Positions 52,266-62,016 of a DNA stretch of 64,000 nt are shown here, piece by piece (positions within the stretch are counted from its first letter, which is position 1; the number at the start of each line of letters is the position of its first letter). This stretch comes from CAYRHJ01 sp964424105 (GTDB lineage: Bacteria; Planctomycetota; Phycisphaerae; UBA1845): contig CAYRHJ010000011.1 of NCBI GenBank assembly GCA_964424105.1, forward strand, positions 83,076-147,075. The letters run 5' to 3'. Both the position numbers and the translations under genes were made by a program. Below the pieces are notes generated by a model. It was given only the letters and a program-made list of their open reading frames with translations. It did not search any database and was not told the origin of the DNA.

Positions 52266-55200
52266 ATGCACGAATACGGGTGGCGATTCGCCGTCGATGT
52301 GGGGGGAACGTTCTGTGACGTGGTGGCCGACGACCCGTTCGGCCGGCGCCAAACTTTCAAAATCCTCGGCTCGGGTGTGATCAAGGGCCAGTTGCCTCCG
52401 GAGACCGTCGGCCTGCGAATCGTCGACCCCGCCCGCCGCGTCGACCCGCCCGCGTTTTGGGAAGGCGCCCGAGTCCGATTGATCAACAGCGCTGGGGCTG
52501 TGTTGCACGAATCGAGCTGTCGACGGTTCGACTGCGAATCGGGGATCATCGAATTGCAACGCGAGATTCCACCGCTACCGGCTGCCGACGTGCATTACGA
52601 ACTATTTCATTCCGTTCCCGCGCCGGTCCTAGCCATACGCTATCTAATGAAACGACGTCCCACCGAAACGATCGGACCCTGCCTGTTGCGTTTGGGGACG
52701 ACGTTGGCGACGAACGCCATGCTGGAGCGCCGTGGAGCCCGGACAGCATTTGTTACGACGCGGGGCCATCGCGACATTTTGCAGATCGGTGATCAAACGC
52801 GCCCCAAACTATTCAAACTCGAAATCCGAAAACCGCCGCCCCTGACTGATTGTTGTATCGAGCTTTGCGAACGCATGGACGCCTCGGGCCGGGTCATCGA
52901 GCCGTTGGATGAACGCGATGCCCGCGAAAAACTGGTCACCGTACGGGCCGCCGGTGTTGAATCGGTCGCCGTCTGTTTGCTCAACGCCTACGTGAATCCC
53001 ACGCACGAGCGGTCGGCTGCTCGGATCGCCCGTGAAGTCGGGTTCCGACATGTATCGGTGTCAACGGACCTGTCCCCGTCGCAGCGGATGTTGCCCCGCG
53101 CGGAAAACTGCGTCGTCGACGCCTACCTGGCCCCCGTCTTCCGCGACTACCTTGACCAAATCCAATCGTTGATGCCCGAAGCGCGGATCGAGTTGATGAC
53201 CGGGTCCGGCGGTTTGGTCACCCGCCACCACTTCACGGGAAACTCGACCATCCTCAGCGGCCCCGCCGGCGGGCTGGTGGCAGCCGCGGGCGTGTCGCGT
53301 TCACTTGGCGGGACGGCGGCCGAGACCATGCCCATCATTGCTTTTGATATGGGCGGCACCAGCACGGACGTGTCGCGCTACGATGGTCGTTTTGAATTCG
53401 ATCAGGAAACGCGAAAAGCCGGCATCCGAGTCGTCGCCCCCATCCTGGCCATCGAAACCGTCGCAGCCGGCGGCGGCAGTGTCTGCGAATTCGACGGCAT
53501 CCGATTCAGCGCCGGTCCGCGGAGCGCAGGCCATGATCCCGGTCCGGCGTGCTACGGAAACGGCGGCCCGCTCACCATCACGGACGTCAATCTTCACAGC
53601 GGTCGAATTCATGCTCGGCGGTTTCCGTTTCCCGTTGATCGCCAAGCCGTCGATCGCCGGTTCGATGAACTCATCGCCGCGATCCGGGAGCAAACAGCCC
53701 GGGAAATGTCCGCGAGCCGCATCGCACAAGGGTTCCTGGACATCGCCAACGCGAACATGGCCGCTGCCGTCAAGCGTATCACGATTGAACGAGGGATCGA
53801 CGTTCGGGATCACGTTATGGTTTGTTTCGGCGGCGCCGGCGCCCAACACGCCTGCGCCGTGGCGCGATTGCTGGGCATCACGCGGATCGTGATTCATCCG
53901 CTGGCCGGCGTGTTCAGCGCCTACGGCATCGCCCAGGCTGAATACAAACGGTTCACCGAATCGCCTGTACACCAACCGTGCGACGAATCAGATAAATCAG
54001 TGGTAACGAGGGTTCAAGCACTTTTGGGCGAGATGGTCTGCGAATTGACCGCCCGCCTGCACGATGACGGTTTACCCGCCGAGCGCATTCGCTGGTGGCC
54101 ATCGCTTGATCTTCGCTACGCGGGCACCGAAGTTCCGCTGACCATTGATCTTTCCGCGCCAATAAATGTCAATCTGCGACAGGCAGCACATGACTTTCAA
54201 AATCTTCACAAGCGCCGATTTGGGTATGTTTTGGATCGTCGGCCCATTGAAATCGTCGCCGCCCGGCTGGAAGGAAGTGGGTCGCCGGCGAAACACCCTG
54301 CAACGGCAGAATCATCACACACGCGTCGATCAGCCAAACAGCCCGTGGTTCCGATCGAAAGGACGCAAATCAGTTTCAACGATCATGAATGTCACGCGCC
54401 GGTGTTTGACATGGACCATTTACATGCCGAATTTGCCTGCGACGGGCCGGCGCTGATCGTCGAACCCAACAGCGCCATTGTGGTCGACCCTGGATGGCAG
54501 GTCCGCGTCAATTCACATGGAATGATCGAGCTCGCCGACCGCACACCGAACAGCGCTACATGCGAACCTTCCAGCGAAGCTGACCCGATTGGAATCGAAT
54601 TGTTCAACAACCAATTCCAAGCAATAGCGGAGCAGATGGGGGTCGCGCTACGCAGGACAGCCGTCTCGACCAACGTCAAGGAGCGCCTCGATTACTCCTG
54701 TGCCGTGTTCGATGCCGATGGAAACCTCGTCGCCAACGCACCCCACGTGCCCGTTCATCTGGGAAGTATGTCGCAGTGTGTTCGCGCCGTGCTCGCCGAC
54801 GTCCCAGACCTGGGGCCCGAAGATGTCATCGCCACCAATGACCCCTTTCGGGGCGGCACGCACCTGCCGGACATAACCGTCGTGACGCCGATTCACATCG
54901 GCGGCCCGCGAACCTTCTTGGTGGCAAGCCGAGCGCATCATGCCGAGATTGGAGGCAAAAGACCGGGTTCCATGGTGGCTGACTCGACGTGTTTAGCCGA
55001 CGAGGGCGCCCTGATTCGGGCCGTGAAAATTGTGGATAGGGGCCGCGAACAGATGGACAAGCTTCGATCGCTTTTGAACGCGCCGCCCTGGCCCACTCGA
55101 AACATCGACGACAACTTGGCCGACCTCACCGCGCAAATCGCAGCCAATCGCACCGGTGCCGACGCCCTGATCCAACTGGTTGATCATTACGGGTCCAACG

Positions 55201-56210
55201 TCGTCGCCGCCTACACCCGCCACGTGCGCGACGCAGCCGAGCGAAAAATGCGACAAGCCATTGGAAAACTGCGTGACGGGCGATTTTCGTTCCGTGATTC
55301 AATGGATGACGGCACGGTATTGAACGTTTCCATCGACGTGAATGCAACGGACGTCGTCGTGGATTTTTCCGGGACGTCGCCCCGTCACCCCGGCAATCTC
55401 AACGGCACGCCTGCGATTGTCAGCAGCGCGGTCCTGTATTGCTTTCGTTGTCTCATCGACCAGGATATTCCGCTCAACGAGGGGGTGCTCGCCCCCATTC
55501 ATATCATTCTGCCGGATTGCTTTCTCAATCCCGGGCGAAACCCATCCGACGTTGCATCAGCCCAATGGGCAGGCGGAAACGAATGGATTCCCATAGATTG
55601 TCCAGCCGTCGTCGCTGGAAACGTCGAGACCTCGCAACGTATCGTCGATTGTGTGTTCGGGGCGCTGGGCGTGGTGGCTGCCAGTCAAGGGACGATGAAC
55701 AACGTCGCCTTCGGCAACGAGCGCATCGCCTATTATGAAACGATTTGCGGCGGGAGCGGCGCGGGGCCTGATTTTGACGGCGCTCATGCCGTCCACACCC
55801 ACATGACCAACACTCGGCTGACCGACCCCGAAGTGTTGGAAGCCCGCTTCCCCGTGCGACTGAGGCAATTCGAGATTCGACGCGGATCGGGCGGCAAGGG
55901 GCGACATTGCGGCGGCGATGGCGTGCGACGTGACATCGAATTCCTGGTCCCCATGGAGGTTTCCCTGATCACGCAGCGCCGCACGGTCGCGCCCTACGGA
56001 TTGGCCGGCGGAAACCCGGGCGCCGCCGGCTGTAACCGTCTCATTCGACTTGATGTCGGTCACGACGTCGCGCGACCGCCCGCGGCTACGAATTCAATCG
56101 AACAAGTATTGCCACCCATCGTCAGCATTCAGGTTCAGCCCGGCGATCGAATTATCATTGAAACCCCCGGTGGCGGCGGATACGGCCAGCAGATCAGCGA
56201 CGGCGTATAG
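52266..56210 (+). CDS. 5-oxoprolinase (HyuA-HyuB fusion)
   Basis: The 1314-residue protein joins both hydantoinase/oxoprolinase halves. The HyuA-like half (about 1-690) has the ATP-binding loop VDVGGTFCDVV, LRLGTTLATNAML, DMGGTSTDV and the GGAGAQHACAVA region. The HyuB-like half (about 780-1310) has FNNQFQAIAEQMGVALRRTAVSTNVKERLDYSCAVF, PVHLGSMSQCV, TNDPFRGGTHLPDITVVTP, HHAEIGGKRPGSM and the C-terminal QPGDRIIIETPGGGGYG. The eukaryotic-type fused form cleaves 5-oxoproline with ATP to give glutamate; hydantoins are the alternative substrate. The gene is monocistronic. Confidence 0.88.
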   Translation: MHEYGWRFAVDVGGTFCDVVADDPFGRRQTFKILGSGVIKGQLPPETVGLRIVDPARRVDPPAFWEGARVRLINSAGAVLHESSCRRFDCESGIIELQREIPPLPAADVHYELFHSVPAPVLAIRYLMKRRPTETIGPCLLRLGTTLATNAMLERRGARTAFVTTRGHRDILQIGDQTRPKLFKLEIRKPPPLTDCCIELCERMDASGRVIEPLDERDAREKLVTVRAAGVESVAVCLLNAYVNPTHERSAARIAREVGFRHVSVSTDLSPSQRMLPRAENCVVDAYLAPVFRDYLDQIQSLMPEARIELMTGSGGLVTRHHFTGNSTILSGPAGGLVAAAGVSRSLGGTAAETMPIIAFDMGGTSTDVSRYDGRFEFDQETRKAGIRVVAPILAIETVAAGGGSVCEFDGIRFSAGPRSAGHDPGPACYGNGGPLTITDVNLHSGRIHARRFPFPVDRQAVDRRFDELIAAIREQTAREMSASRIAQGFLDIANANMAAAVKRITIERGIDVRDHVMVCFGGAGAQHACAVARLLGITRIVIHPLAGVFSAYGIAQAEYKRFTESPVHQPCDESDKSVVTRVQALLGEMVCELTARLHDDGLPAERIRWWPSLDLRYAGTEVPLTIDLSAPINVNLRQAAHDFQNLHKRRFGYVLDRRPIEIVAARLEGSGSPAKHPATAESSHTRRSAKQPVVPIERTQISFNDHECHAPVFDMDHLHAEFACDGPALIVEPNSAIVVDPGWQVRVNSHGMIELADRTPNSATCEPSSEADPIGIELFNNQFQAIAEQMGVALRRTAVSTNVKERLDYSCAVFDADGNLVANAPHVPVHLGSMSQCVRAVLADVPDLGPEDVIATNDPFRGGTHLPDITVVTPIHIGGPRTFLVASRAHHAEIGGKRPGSMVADSTCLADEGALIRAVKIVDRGREQMDKLRSLLNAPPWPTRNIDDNLADLTAQIAANRTGADALIQLVDHYGSNVVAAYTRHVRDAAERKMRQAIGKLRDGRFSFRDSMDDGTVLNVSIDVNATDVVVDFSGTSPRHPGNLNGTPAIVSSAVLYCFRCLIDQDIPLNEGVLAPIHIILPDCFLNPGRNPSDVASAQWAGGNEWIPIDCPAVVAGNVETSQRIVDCVFGALGVVAASQGTMNNVAFGNERIAYYETICGGSGAGPDFDGAHAVHTHMTNTRLTDPEVLEARFPVRLRQFEIRRGSGGKGRHCGGDGVRRDIEFLVPMEVSLITQRRTVAPYGLAGGNPGAAGCNRLIRLDVGHDVARPPAATNSIEQVLPPIVSIQVQPGDRIIIETPGGGGYGQQISDGV

Positions 56211-56565
56211 CCCAACATGGCCAATGAATTGGCACGGATATTGTCAGGAATCGCATTTACTGCGTGACAATTCCAACGTTGGAGGATTCTGATCGCGGAT
56301 ACCGACCGAATTGAAGCGGGACTTGTCGCAGATGCCAGCCTACGATGCAGATCAGGCGGCCATGCTGCCCCATGGCATCCAATCCGCTTGACCACCCTGT
56401 TGGTGCGGATGTATGCTGGGCCGATCTGACACGACTTCCACGGTCTTGGGCGATCACATTCACAACGCCCGCACGAACCCAAGCGTTCGCGGCTCGTTTT
56501 GTGGAAAACACCCAGGAACTCGATTTGTCTGACAACCTGACCGCGCTTCAATGGGGAGAAACATT
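56211..56565. other. Intergenic region of about 350 bp
   Basis: No gene or repeat recognised. An AGGAGG-poor but purine-rich GGGGAG lies at 56553-56558, seven bases before the next start codon. Confidence 0.4.
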
Positions 56566-58818
56566 ATGTGCCACGCACGTCGAAAGACCCTACCCGTCAT
56601 GCTGCTGCTTCTGGGGGGAAGTTCCAGTTGGGCCCAATTCTGCCACCCGTCACCCAATGGATCCGTGTGCGAGCCGTTGGCTTGTTCGGACATACCGGAG
56701 GATCAATGCCTGCCGGGCGTAATTCATCTGGACATTGCCACCGGCGCTCTGACCGTCGATGATTGCCAGTGTCGTGATTTCAACACCTGCCACATTCGAT
56801 TCGGCAACGCCTCGCCATTTCCCGCAGGCCATTGTCCGGATGGGCAGGTCTGCCAGGTCGTGTCGCAGGATACGGACAATGACGGCATGGATGATACGTT
56901 CACGGCGGAGTGCGGACCGCCGCCTTGCTGCGATCCCGCGCTTGAACCGGGTGGTGCACAGGTAGCACCCTGCTTTGAAGGCCACTCCTGTTGTGACGAC
57001 GGCGTGTGGCGCTGCCATAACAACAACGGCATTCCAACCTGCGCCACGGGCGAAGTCTGTTCGGGGGTGTGCTGTCTGGACGTCGACGATGGACCGATTC
57101 GCTATGACACCTGCGCGACGCTGGATCCATCGAACTGCGCAACGCAGGGTGGTGTTTTCGCGGGGGCGAACACCGATTGCTCGGCCATGCAAGCTTGTTG
57201 TTTCATGACAACCGCCGCCGGAACCGTGGGGGCCTGCGCGGACTTGCATCCGAAGTGCTGCGTGGCGTCGGGCGGCGTGCCGGGTGGTGTGGGGACGGCC
57301 TGCGGCGATCCGTCCGACACGAATTCTTTCATATGCCCGCAAGTCTGCGGTGGGCTAATTGGCATTCCCTGCAACAATTCCAACACGTTTTGCAAAACTG
57401 CACCCGGCGAATGCTGCTGCGATCATTTCGGACTGTGTACCGCAAGACCGGACGGTTGCCCGGCCATCTACGATCCGGTTTGCGGATGCGACGGTGTGAC
57501 CTATAGCAACGCCTGCGAGGCGGCGAAACACGGGGTATCGATCGATCATCCCGGCCGTTGCGGCATCCCTTGTTCCAGCAACAGCGATTGCCCAGCCGTG
57601 AATCAGTTTTGCAAGTTTCCACCCGGCGCTTGTGGTGATGCCAATGCACTGGTCGGCATGTGCATCAACCGTCCCACCGCCTGTCCCGATATCTATGACC
57701 CCGTCTGCGGCTGCGACGGCGTCACCTACGGAAACGAATGCGACGCCGACGCAGCCGGCGTCTCAGTAGCCCATCCGGGTGAATGTCCGTCCGGGCCCTG
57801 CTCCGCAACGCGAGTCTTTCAACCGAATCTGACACCGTCAACGTTCTGTGACGACGTTCCCCTCGTCGTCGATATCGTATTGAACCTGCCCAATAGCGCC
57901 ACCGCGATGACGTTAGAAGACATGGCCCTGCCGGGATGGCAAGTTGTTGAAGCCAGTCATGGCGGGACGTTTGACCCGGTCAATCGCAAGGTCAAATGGG
58001 GGCCGTTCTTCGCGCCATTCCCAGACCGCGTAACCTACGTCGTGAAACCCACACCCATCAACAGTCTGGTCGCCTGTTTTCAAGGAGAGATTTCCGTAGA
58101 CGGCGTGAACGAACTGATATGCGGTGCCGAGTGCCTGGGCTGGCATTGTCCGCCGCATATGCCCGCGGACTCGCACCAGCCCCCCTGCCCCGGTTGTCCA
58201 GCCGGTGATTGTCGGGCGTGTTCCGATGGCTGTCATAACGGTGTCATCTCGCTTTGCGAACTGGCGAGTTACGCATGCGCCTGGAAGAAAGGCTGCAACG
58301 CAGACCTGTCCGGCGTGTCGCGAGCGGCATACATCTGGCGAAACGGCGAATGCTATTGCCAAGACGGAACGCAGGGCAATTGGCACGTGCACACCTGTCC
58401 GCCGCCGATCAGCGGTCTGTGCGAGGCAGACCCCGCGGGCCCAACCGCTGCTAACGCACGCGGCATGGAATCGTCAGGCGCCAGCGTCGGCATCACACCG
58501 ACACGGTCATTAAGCTTCAGCAAGCAAAAAGTGTTCGAGTTGACGGTTCAAATCGACGCGCCGACCGGCGCCACCGCCGCAGCCTTGGAAATCGAACTGC
58601 CCACCGGCTGGGCGGTTTCCAACATCAGCGACGGCGGAGCATGGGACGACGTTCATCGCCAAATCAAATGGGGACCGTTCATGGACGGCCTGTCACGTTC
58701 ACTGACCGCGTCACTGACGCCCGCCGGTCGATTGCGAGGCGCCCGAATCGGAGATCTGCGATTCCTGCATGGGACGGTTTCGTTTGACGGTGTGAATCAG
58801 CCCATATCGATCCGGTAG
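56566..58818 (+). CDS. Exported cysteine-rich protein with two Kazal-type inhibitor domains
   Basis: Start at 56566, with GGGGAG seven bases upstream, gives a signal peptide ending in SWAQ. The 750-residue protein is cysteine-rich. Two Kazal domains carry CPAIYDPVCGCDGVTYSNAC and CPDIYDPVCGCDGVTYGNEC with the following cysteines, at about residues 298-330 and 368-400. Kazal domains inhibit serine proteases, which suggests protection or predation-related roles outside the cell. Two similar beta-rich segments (LVVDIVLNLP...WQVVEASHGGTFDPVNRKVKWGPF and FELTVQIDAP...WAVSNISDGGAWDDVHRQIKWGPF) look like an internal duplication. A clear TAG stop ends it. Confidence 0.82.
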   Translation: MCHARRKTLPVMLLLLGGSSSWAQFCHPSPNGSVCEPLACSDIPEDQCLPGVIHLDIATGALTVDDCQCRDFNTCHIRFGNASPFPAGHCPDGQVCQVVSQDTDNDGMDDTFTAECGPPPCCDPALEPGGAQVAPCFEGHSCCDDGVWRCHNNNGIPTCATGEVCSGVCCLDVDDGPIRYDTCATLDPSNCATQGGVFAGANTDCSAMQACCFMTTAAGTVGACADLHPKCCVASGGVPGGVGTACGDPSDTNSFICPQVCGGLIGIPCNNSNTFCKTAPGECCCDHFGLCTARPDGCPAIYDPVCGCDGVTYSNACEAAKHGVSIDHPGRCGIPCSSNSDCPAVNQFCKFPPGACGDANALVGMCINRPTACPDIYDPVCGCDGVTYGNECDADAAGVSVAHPGECPSGPCSATRVFQPNLTPSTFCDDVPLVVDIVLNLPNSATAMTLEDMALPGWQVVEASHGGTFDPVNRKVKWGPFFAPFPDRVTYVVKPTPINSLVACFQGEISVDGVNELICGAECLGWHCPPHMPADSHQPPCPGCPAGDCRACSDGCHNGVISLCELASYACAWKKGCNADLSGVSRAAYIWRNGECYCQDGTQGNWHVHTCPPPISGLCEADPAGPTAANARGMESSGASVGITPTRSLSFSKQKVFELTVQIDAPTGATAAALEIELPTGWAVSNISDGGAWDDVHRQIKWGPFMDGLSRSLTASLTPAGRLRGARIGDLRFLHGTVSFDGVNQPISIR

Positions 58819-59162
58819 GAGCCTGACACATTCGTTCGCACGCCGCGATGGTTGCAAGCGCGGTCGGCAGGCCAAGTTCCGGCAGCACCGCCGACCTATG
58901 ACCGCCCGGGGAGGGATCGAAACGCTGTGTCTGCGGAATGACGATGTTCCGTCATTCCGGCGAAAGCCGGAATCCAGCGCGCAAGCGGGCGTAGCCCGTT
59001 GCAGGATGTTCCATAGGTTCATGCTCCGAGTCGTAACACTCAACTGACGATGTCAACCCGCGAGCGCCCCTTTCCGACCCACAGGCGCCTTCTTACGAGC
59101 CGCGAGCGCAAAGCGAGCGGTCTCCAACAGACCGTGACCCGGTTGGGTTCCTTTGCCGGAGA
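58819..59162. other. Convergent gap with reverse composite repeat
   Basis: Inverted family A at 58949-58977 and inverted family B at 59089-59122. No gene seen. Confidence 0.65.
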
Positions 59163-60224
59163 TCAGGCCTGTCCGCTGAGTTGAGCCGTCGTCGCCTCGA
59201 ACAGGCGGACACAGTTGCGTCCGGCGTGTTTGGCTGCATACAGCGCGTCGTCAGCATCCCGCAACAGGTCTTCATACCCGTCATGATCGTCCCGCCGCTC
59301 GGCGATGCCCATGCTGGCCGTAACCTGTAGTTTCATGCCGCCGTTGTTGACGAATTCGCTTTCCATCGCCACCCGCAGTCGCTCCGCCAATACCATGGCA
59401 CCAGCCGCATGGGTGTTGGGACACACCACGATGAATTCCTCGCCGCCGATGCGAGCCACCACGTCGACCGTCCGGGCCAGTTTGGCCATCCGCGCCGCAG
59501 TGACCCGCAAGACCGCGTCTCCCACGGCGTGGCCATGCGTGTCGTTGAATTTCTTGAAGTGGTCGATGTCGAACAGTATGCAGGACAAGTTCACGCTGTA
59601 TCGTTTGGAAAGTCTCCACAGCTCTTCGATCTTGGAGATGAATTGGCGGCGATTTATCAAGCCGGTGAGGGCATCGGTCGTCGCTAGTTTCTCCAGTCGA
59701 CTGTTCAGCATGGCCATGTCGGCGCTTTGCCGGGCGATTTCCCTGCTTCGCCGCACCATCTCCGCCTCAAGCTTGACGATTCGCGCCCCGGCCCGCAACC
59801 GCAGAAGCAGTTCCTGTGGTTCAAACGGCTTGGAAATGAAATCATCCGCACCGCAAATGAACGCGCGAAGCAGGTTTTCCTTTTCAGTGCGTCCGGTCAG
59901 AATGATGACATAGATGAACCCGATGGATTCGTTCGAGCGAATAGCCTCGCACAGGTCCTGCTCGTTCAAAATGGGCATGGGCCAATCGGAGATGAGGATT
60001 TGTGCGCCCTCGTCCTGAAGTCGGCGCAGCGCGTCGCGACCATTCGTCGCCGTTTGAATCTGATAGCCGACCGAACCCAGGAGCTTGCTGATCGAGTTCA
60101 GAAGCTCCTCGTCTTCATCAACGACCAACACTCGCGATGCTTCAGGATCAGCATGAAATACGTCCCCCAAGGCGTATTCGCCTTGGTCGGCAGTGTTTCC
60201 GCTTGTTTCCAATGCTCGTGTCAC
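59163..60224 (-). CDS. Response regulator diguanylate cyclase
   Basis: The receiver domain has D80 (phosphoacceptor, ISDWPMP), T110 and K132 (SKPF) and an acidic DED pair. The GGDEF domain has RIGGEEF at 258-264 (active-type GGEEF) and the product-inhibition I-site RTVD at 251-254, five residues before GGEEF. It therefore should make c-di-GMP when phosphorylated and be feedback-inhibited, like PleD but with one receiver. A cytoplasmic role in biofilm or motility switching is inferred. Length is 353 residues. No sensor kinase is adjacent. Confidence 0.93.
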   Translation of the reverse strand: MTRALETSGNTADQGEYALGDVFHADPEASRVLVVDEDEELLNSISKLLGSVGYQIQTATNGRDALRRLQDEGAQILISDWPMPILNEQDLCEAIRSNESIGFIYVIILTGRTEKENLLRAFICGADDFISKPFEPQELLLRLRAGARIVKLEAEMVRRSREIARQSADMAMLNSRLEKLATTDALTGLINRRQFISKIEELWRLSKRYSVNLSCILFDIDHFKKFNDTHGHAVGDAVLRVTAARMAKLARTVDVVARIGGEEFIVVCPNTHAAGAMVLAERLRVAMESEFVNNGGMKLQVTASMGIAERRDDHDGYEDLLRDADDALYAAKHAGRNCVRLFEATTAQLSGQA

Positions 60225-60533
60225 TGCTTATCGGTCTTTCCTATCGAACGCCCTCGTCCCGTCTTGCCAGCGATGATAAACAACCACCTGTGTCGATGAA
60301 TTCATATCGGGCAATTCTGATGGGTTCTATTGTGAGTGTATTCACCCCGCCGATGCATGCTCGCAAGATCGTCGGCAGCCCCCTTCGCGTCAGTTAAACT
60401 ACCGCTTGATTCAAAAGACCGGTTTATTCTCCTAGATTCCGCGAAAGCGACTCGGTCTGTAGTGTTTCAGAATAGATGCCGATTGACTCTTGAACCGGCA
60501 TAATGTTTGGTGTATGTTTGGTATGGAGTGACG
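60225..60533. other. Divergent intergenic region, about 300 bp
   Basis: Between the diguanylate cyclase and sigma-factor-like genes. A weak TTGAAC/TATGTT pair with 16-base spacing at 60491-60518 is a candidate but lies very close to the start codon. Confidence 0.35.
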
Positions 60534-61538
60534 ATGAGAAATAGAAAAGGGGGGACAAGAGTGGAATCGTGGGGTGAAGGGCGAAAAGGCGTTCCGCTAA
60601 CACTTGATCAGCGCATGTTGGTGGAACAAAATCTCGGATTGGTCTACTTGCATCTTCGGCGGCGGGTGAGCAAAGTGAAAGGGAAGGATCAAGGGCGGGA
60701 ATGGGAGGATCTCGTTCAGGAGGGCTGTTTGGGGCTTATCCAAGCTGCAAAAACTTATCTACCAACCAAAGGCATTGAATTCGGCGCCTACGCCTTGCGT
60801 CGAGTTCAATCTGCGGTCAGCTTGGAGTTGTCGCGTGCATCAGCCACCATTCAGCCGTCGTCAGGCCGTGCTGTCGGCGGAGTCCAACGCGGTTCGCTGC
60901 CGAAGGTCGTGTCGTTGGAGTTCGATCCCGACAACCGATCAGCCGCCTCGCGACATGATCCGGACCTTTCGTCCGCTGAGACCGTGCGAAGTCGATTGCG
61001 AGCCTGTTACGAGTCGGCGGTGCATGAAGCAGCCGTCAAGCTCGAACCGTCGATCAGCGCGTGTCGGGAATCGCCAAACCTGGTCAGGCGCCTGGTGGAT
61101 GATCGAATGCTGGTGCCCAGTGAAGAACACCGTGTCCCGCTTCGAAGAATCGCCGACGAGACCGGCAGTTCCTATAACCGCACGCTCAACGTGGAGCGCC
61201 GAATGCGAGCACACGTCCGCCAAACGCTGCAATCGGACCCGGAGTTCATGCAGTTACGGCGGGAAGCGCGAAACAGTATCGCCGGCTTGGATCAGGAGAT
61301 CGATGACCGGCTGGCCGGCGTGTTGAAATCCGAACGATCGAAAGGCTGCGCGGGCCTGATTGCGTCTGCTGAACCCGAAGCGCGGGCCCAAATGGTGATC
61401 GAGTTAATGGAGTCTGCGGGCGAGGGCGTGGTGCAGTGGATCGAGCGTCTTGTTGAGCGATGTCCCGAGGAAACCGTCCTGAATTTTTGCAAGCGCTGGT
61501 CGATCGCGGCGACCGTTCGTCGTGTTGACGGGCGCTAG
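60534..61538 (+). CDS. Sigma-70-family protein, atypical
   Basis: Start at 60534 has GGAG six bases upstream and gives 334 residues. Residues about 27-105 match sigma region 2 (VEQNLGLVYLHLRRRV, WEDLVQEGCLGLIQAAKTY, IEFGAYALRRVQSAVSLEL). A region-4-like helix-turn-helix (RIADETGSSYNRTLNVERRMRAHVRQTL) comes much later, after a 100-residue spacer. About 90 C-terminal residues after that have no assigned domain. It could be an alternative sigma factor or a sigma-like regulator. A receiver-like gene follows after 30 bases. Confidence 0.75.
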   Translation: MRNRKGGTRVESWGEGRKGVPLTLDQRMLVEQNLGLVYLHLRRRVSKVKGKDQGREWEDLVQEGCLGLIQAAKTYLPTKGIEFGAYALRRVQSAVSLELSRASATIQPSSGRAVGGVQRGSLPKVVSLEFDPDNRSAASRHDPDLSSAETVRSRLRACYESAVHEAAVKLEPSISACRESPNLVRRLVDDRMLVPSEEHRVPLRRIADETGSSYNRTLNVERRMRAHVRQTLQSDPEFMQLRREARNSIAGLDQEIDDRLAGVLKSERSKGCAGLIASAEPEARAQMVIELMESAGEGVVQWIERLVERCPEETVLNFCKRWSIAATVRRVDGR

Positions 61539-61568
61539 CCATCTGACTTTCGTCAAAGGAGTATCAAC

Positions 61569-61961
61569 GTGGAAAACACTGCACACGAGCATCAACCTGC
61601 GGCGCTGGCGGCGGCCGTCACGGAACTGATGTTTGCCACGAAGATCCGTTCAACAGCCGAGGAGCTCGGCGTTTCACTTTATATAACCAAGTCGGCTGGT
61701 GAACTGCGAAAAATTCTGGACCTGCACAAGTTGCAATGCGTGATCGTGGACATGAGTGTCGAAGGAAATTGGGCTGTGGAGGCGATCCACATAGCCAAAT
61801 CACATCGAACGCACCCCAAAGTGCTGGCCTACTGCTCGCATGTTCAGCAACACACCGCACGGACGGCGGTCGAAGCCGGGGCCGACGCGGTTTGGCCTCG
61901 CTCGCGATTCAGCAAAGAGTTGCCGCACGTCCTGTCGGACCCGGGGGCGGTGTTAGGGTAA
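61569..61961 (+). CDS. Receiver-like (pseudo-receiver) protein
   Basis: The GTG at 61569 has GGAG eight bases upstream. The 130-residue protein has the beta-alpha pattern of a receiver domain with VIVDMSVEG carrying the usual Asp position and GADAVWPRSRFSKELPHVL near the end; the acidic pocket pair and the catalytic Lys are not conserved. It is probably a regulator that is not phosphorylated in the classical way. It follows the sigma-like gene by 30 bases, so co-transcription is likely. Confidence 0.65.
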   Translation: MENTAHEHQPAALAAAVTELMFATKIRSTAEELGVSLYITKSAGELRKILDLHKLQCVIVDMSVEGNWAVEAIHIAKSHRTHPKVLAYCSHVQQHTARTAVEAGADAVWPRSRFSKELPHVLSDPGAVLG

Positions 61962-62016
61962 TTTTGGTATCATGTCGAGCCAGGTGCGTTTTGCCCGCGG
62001 AAAGCAGGAGAAAAAG

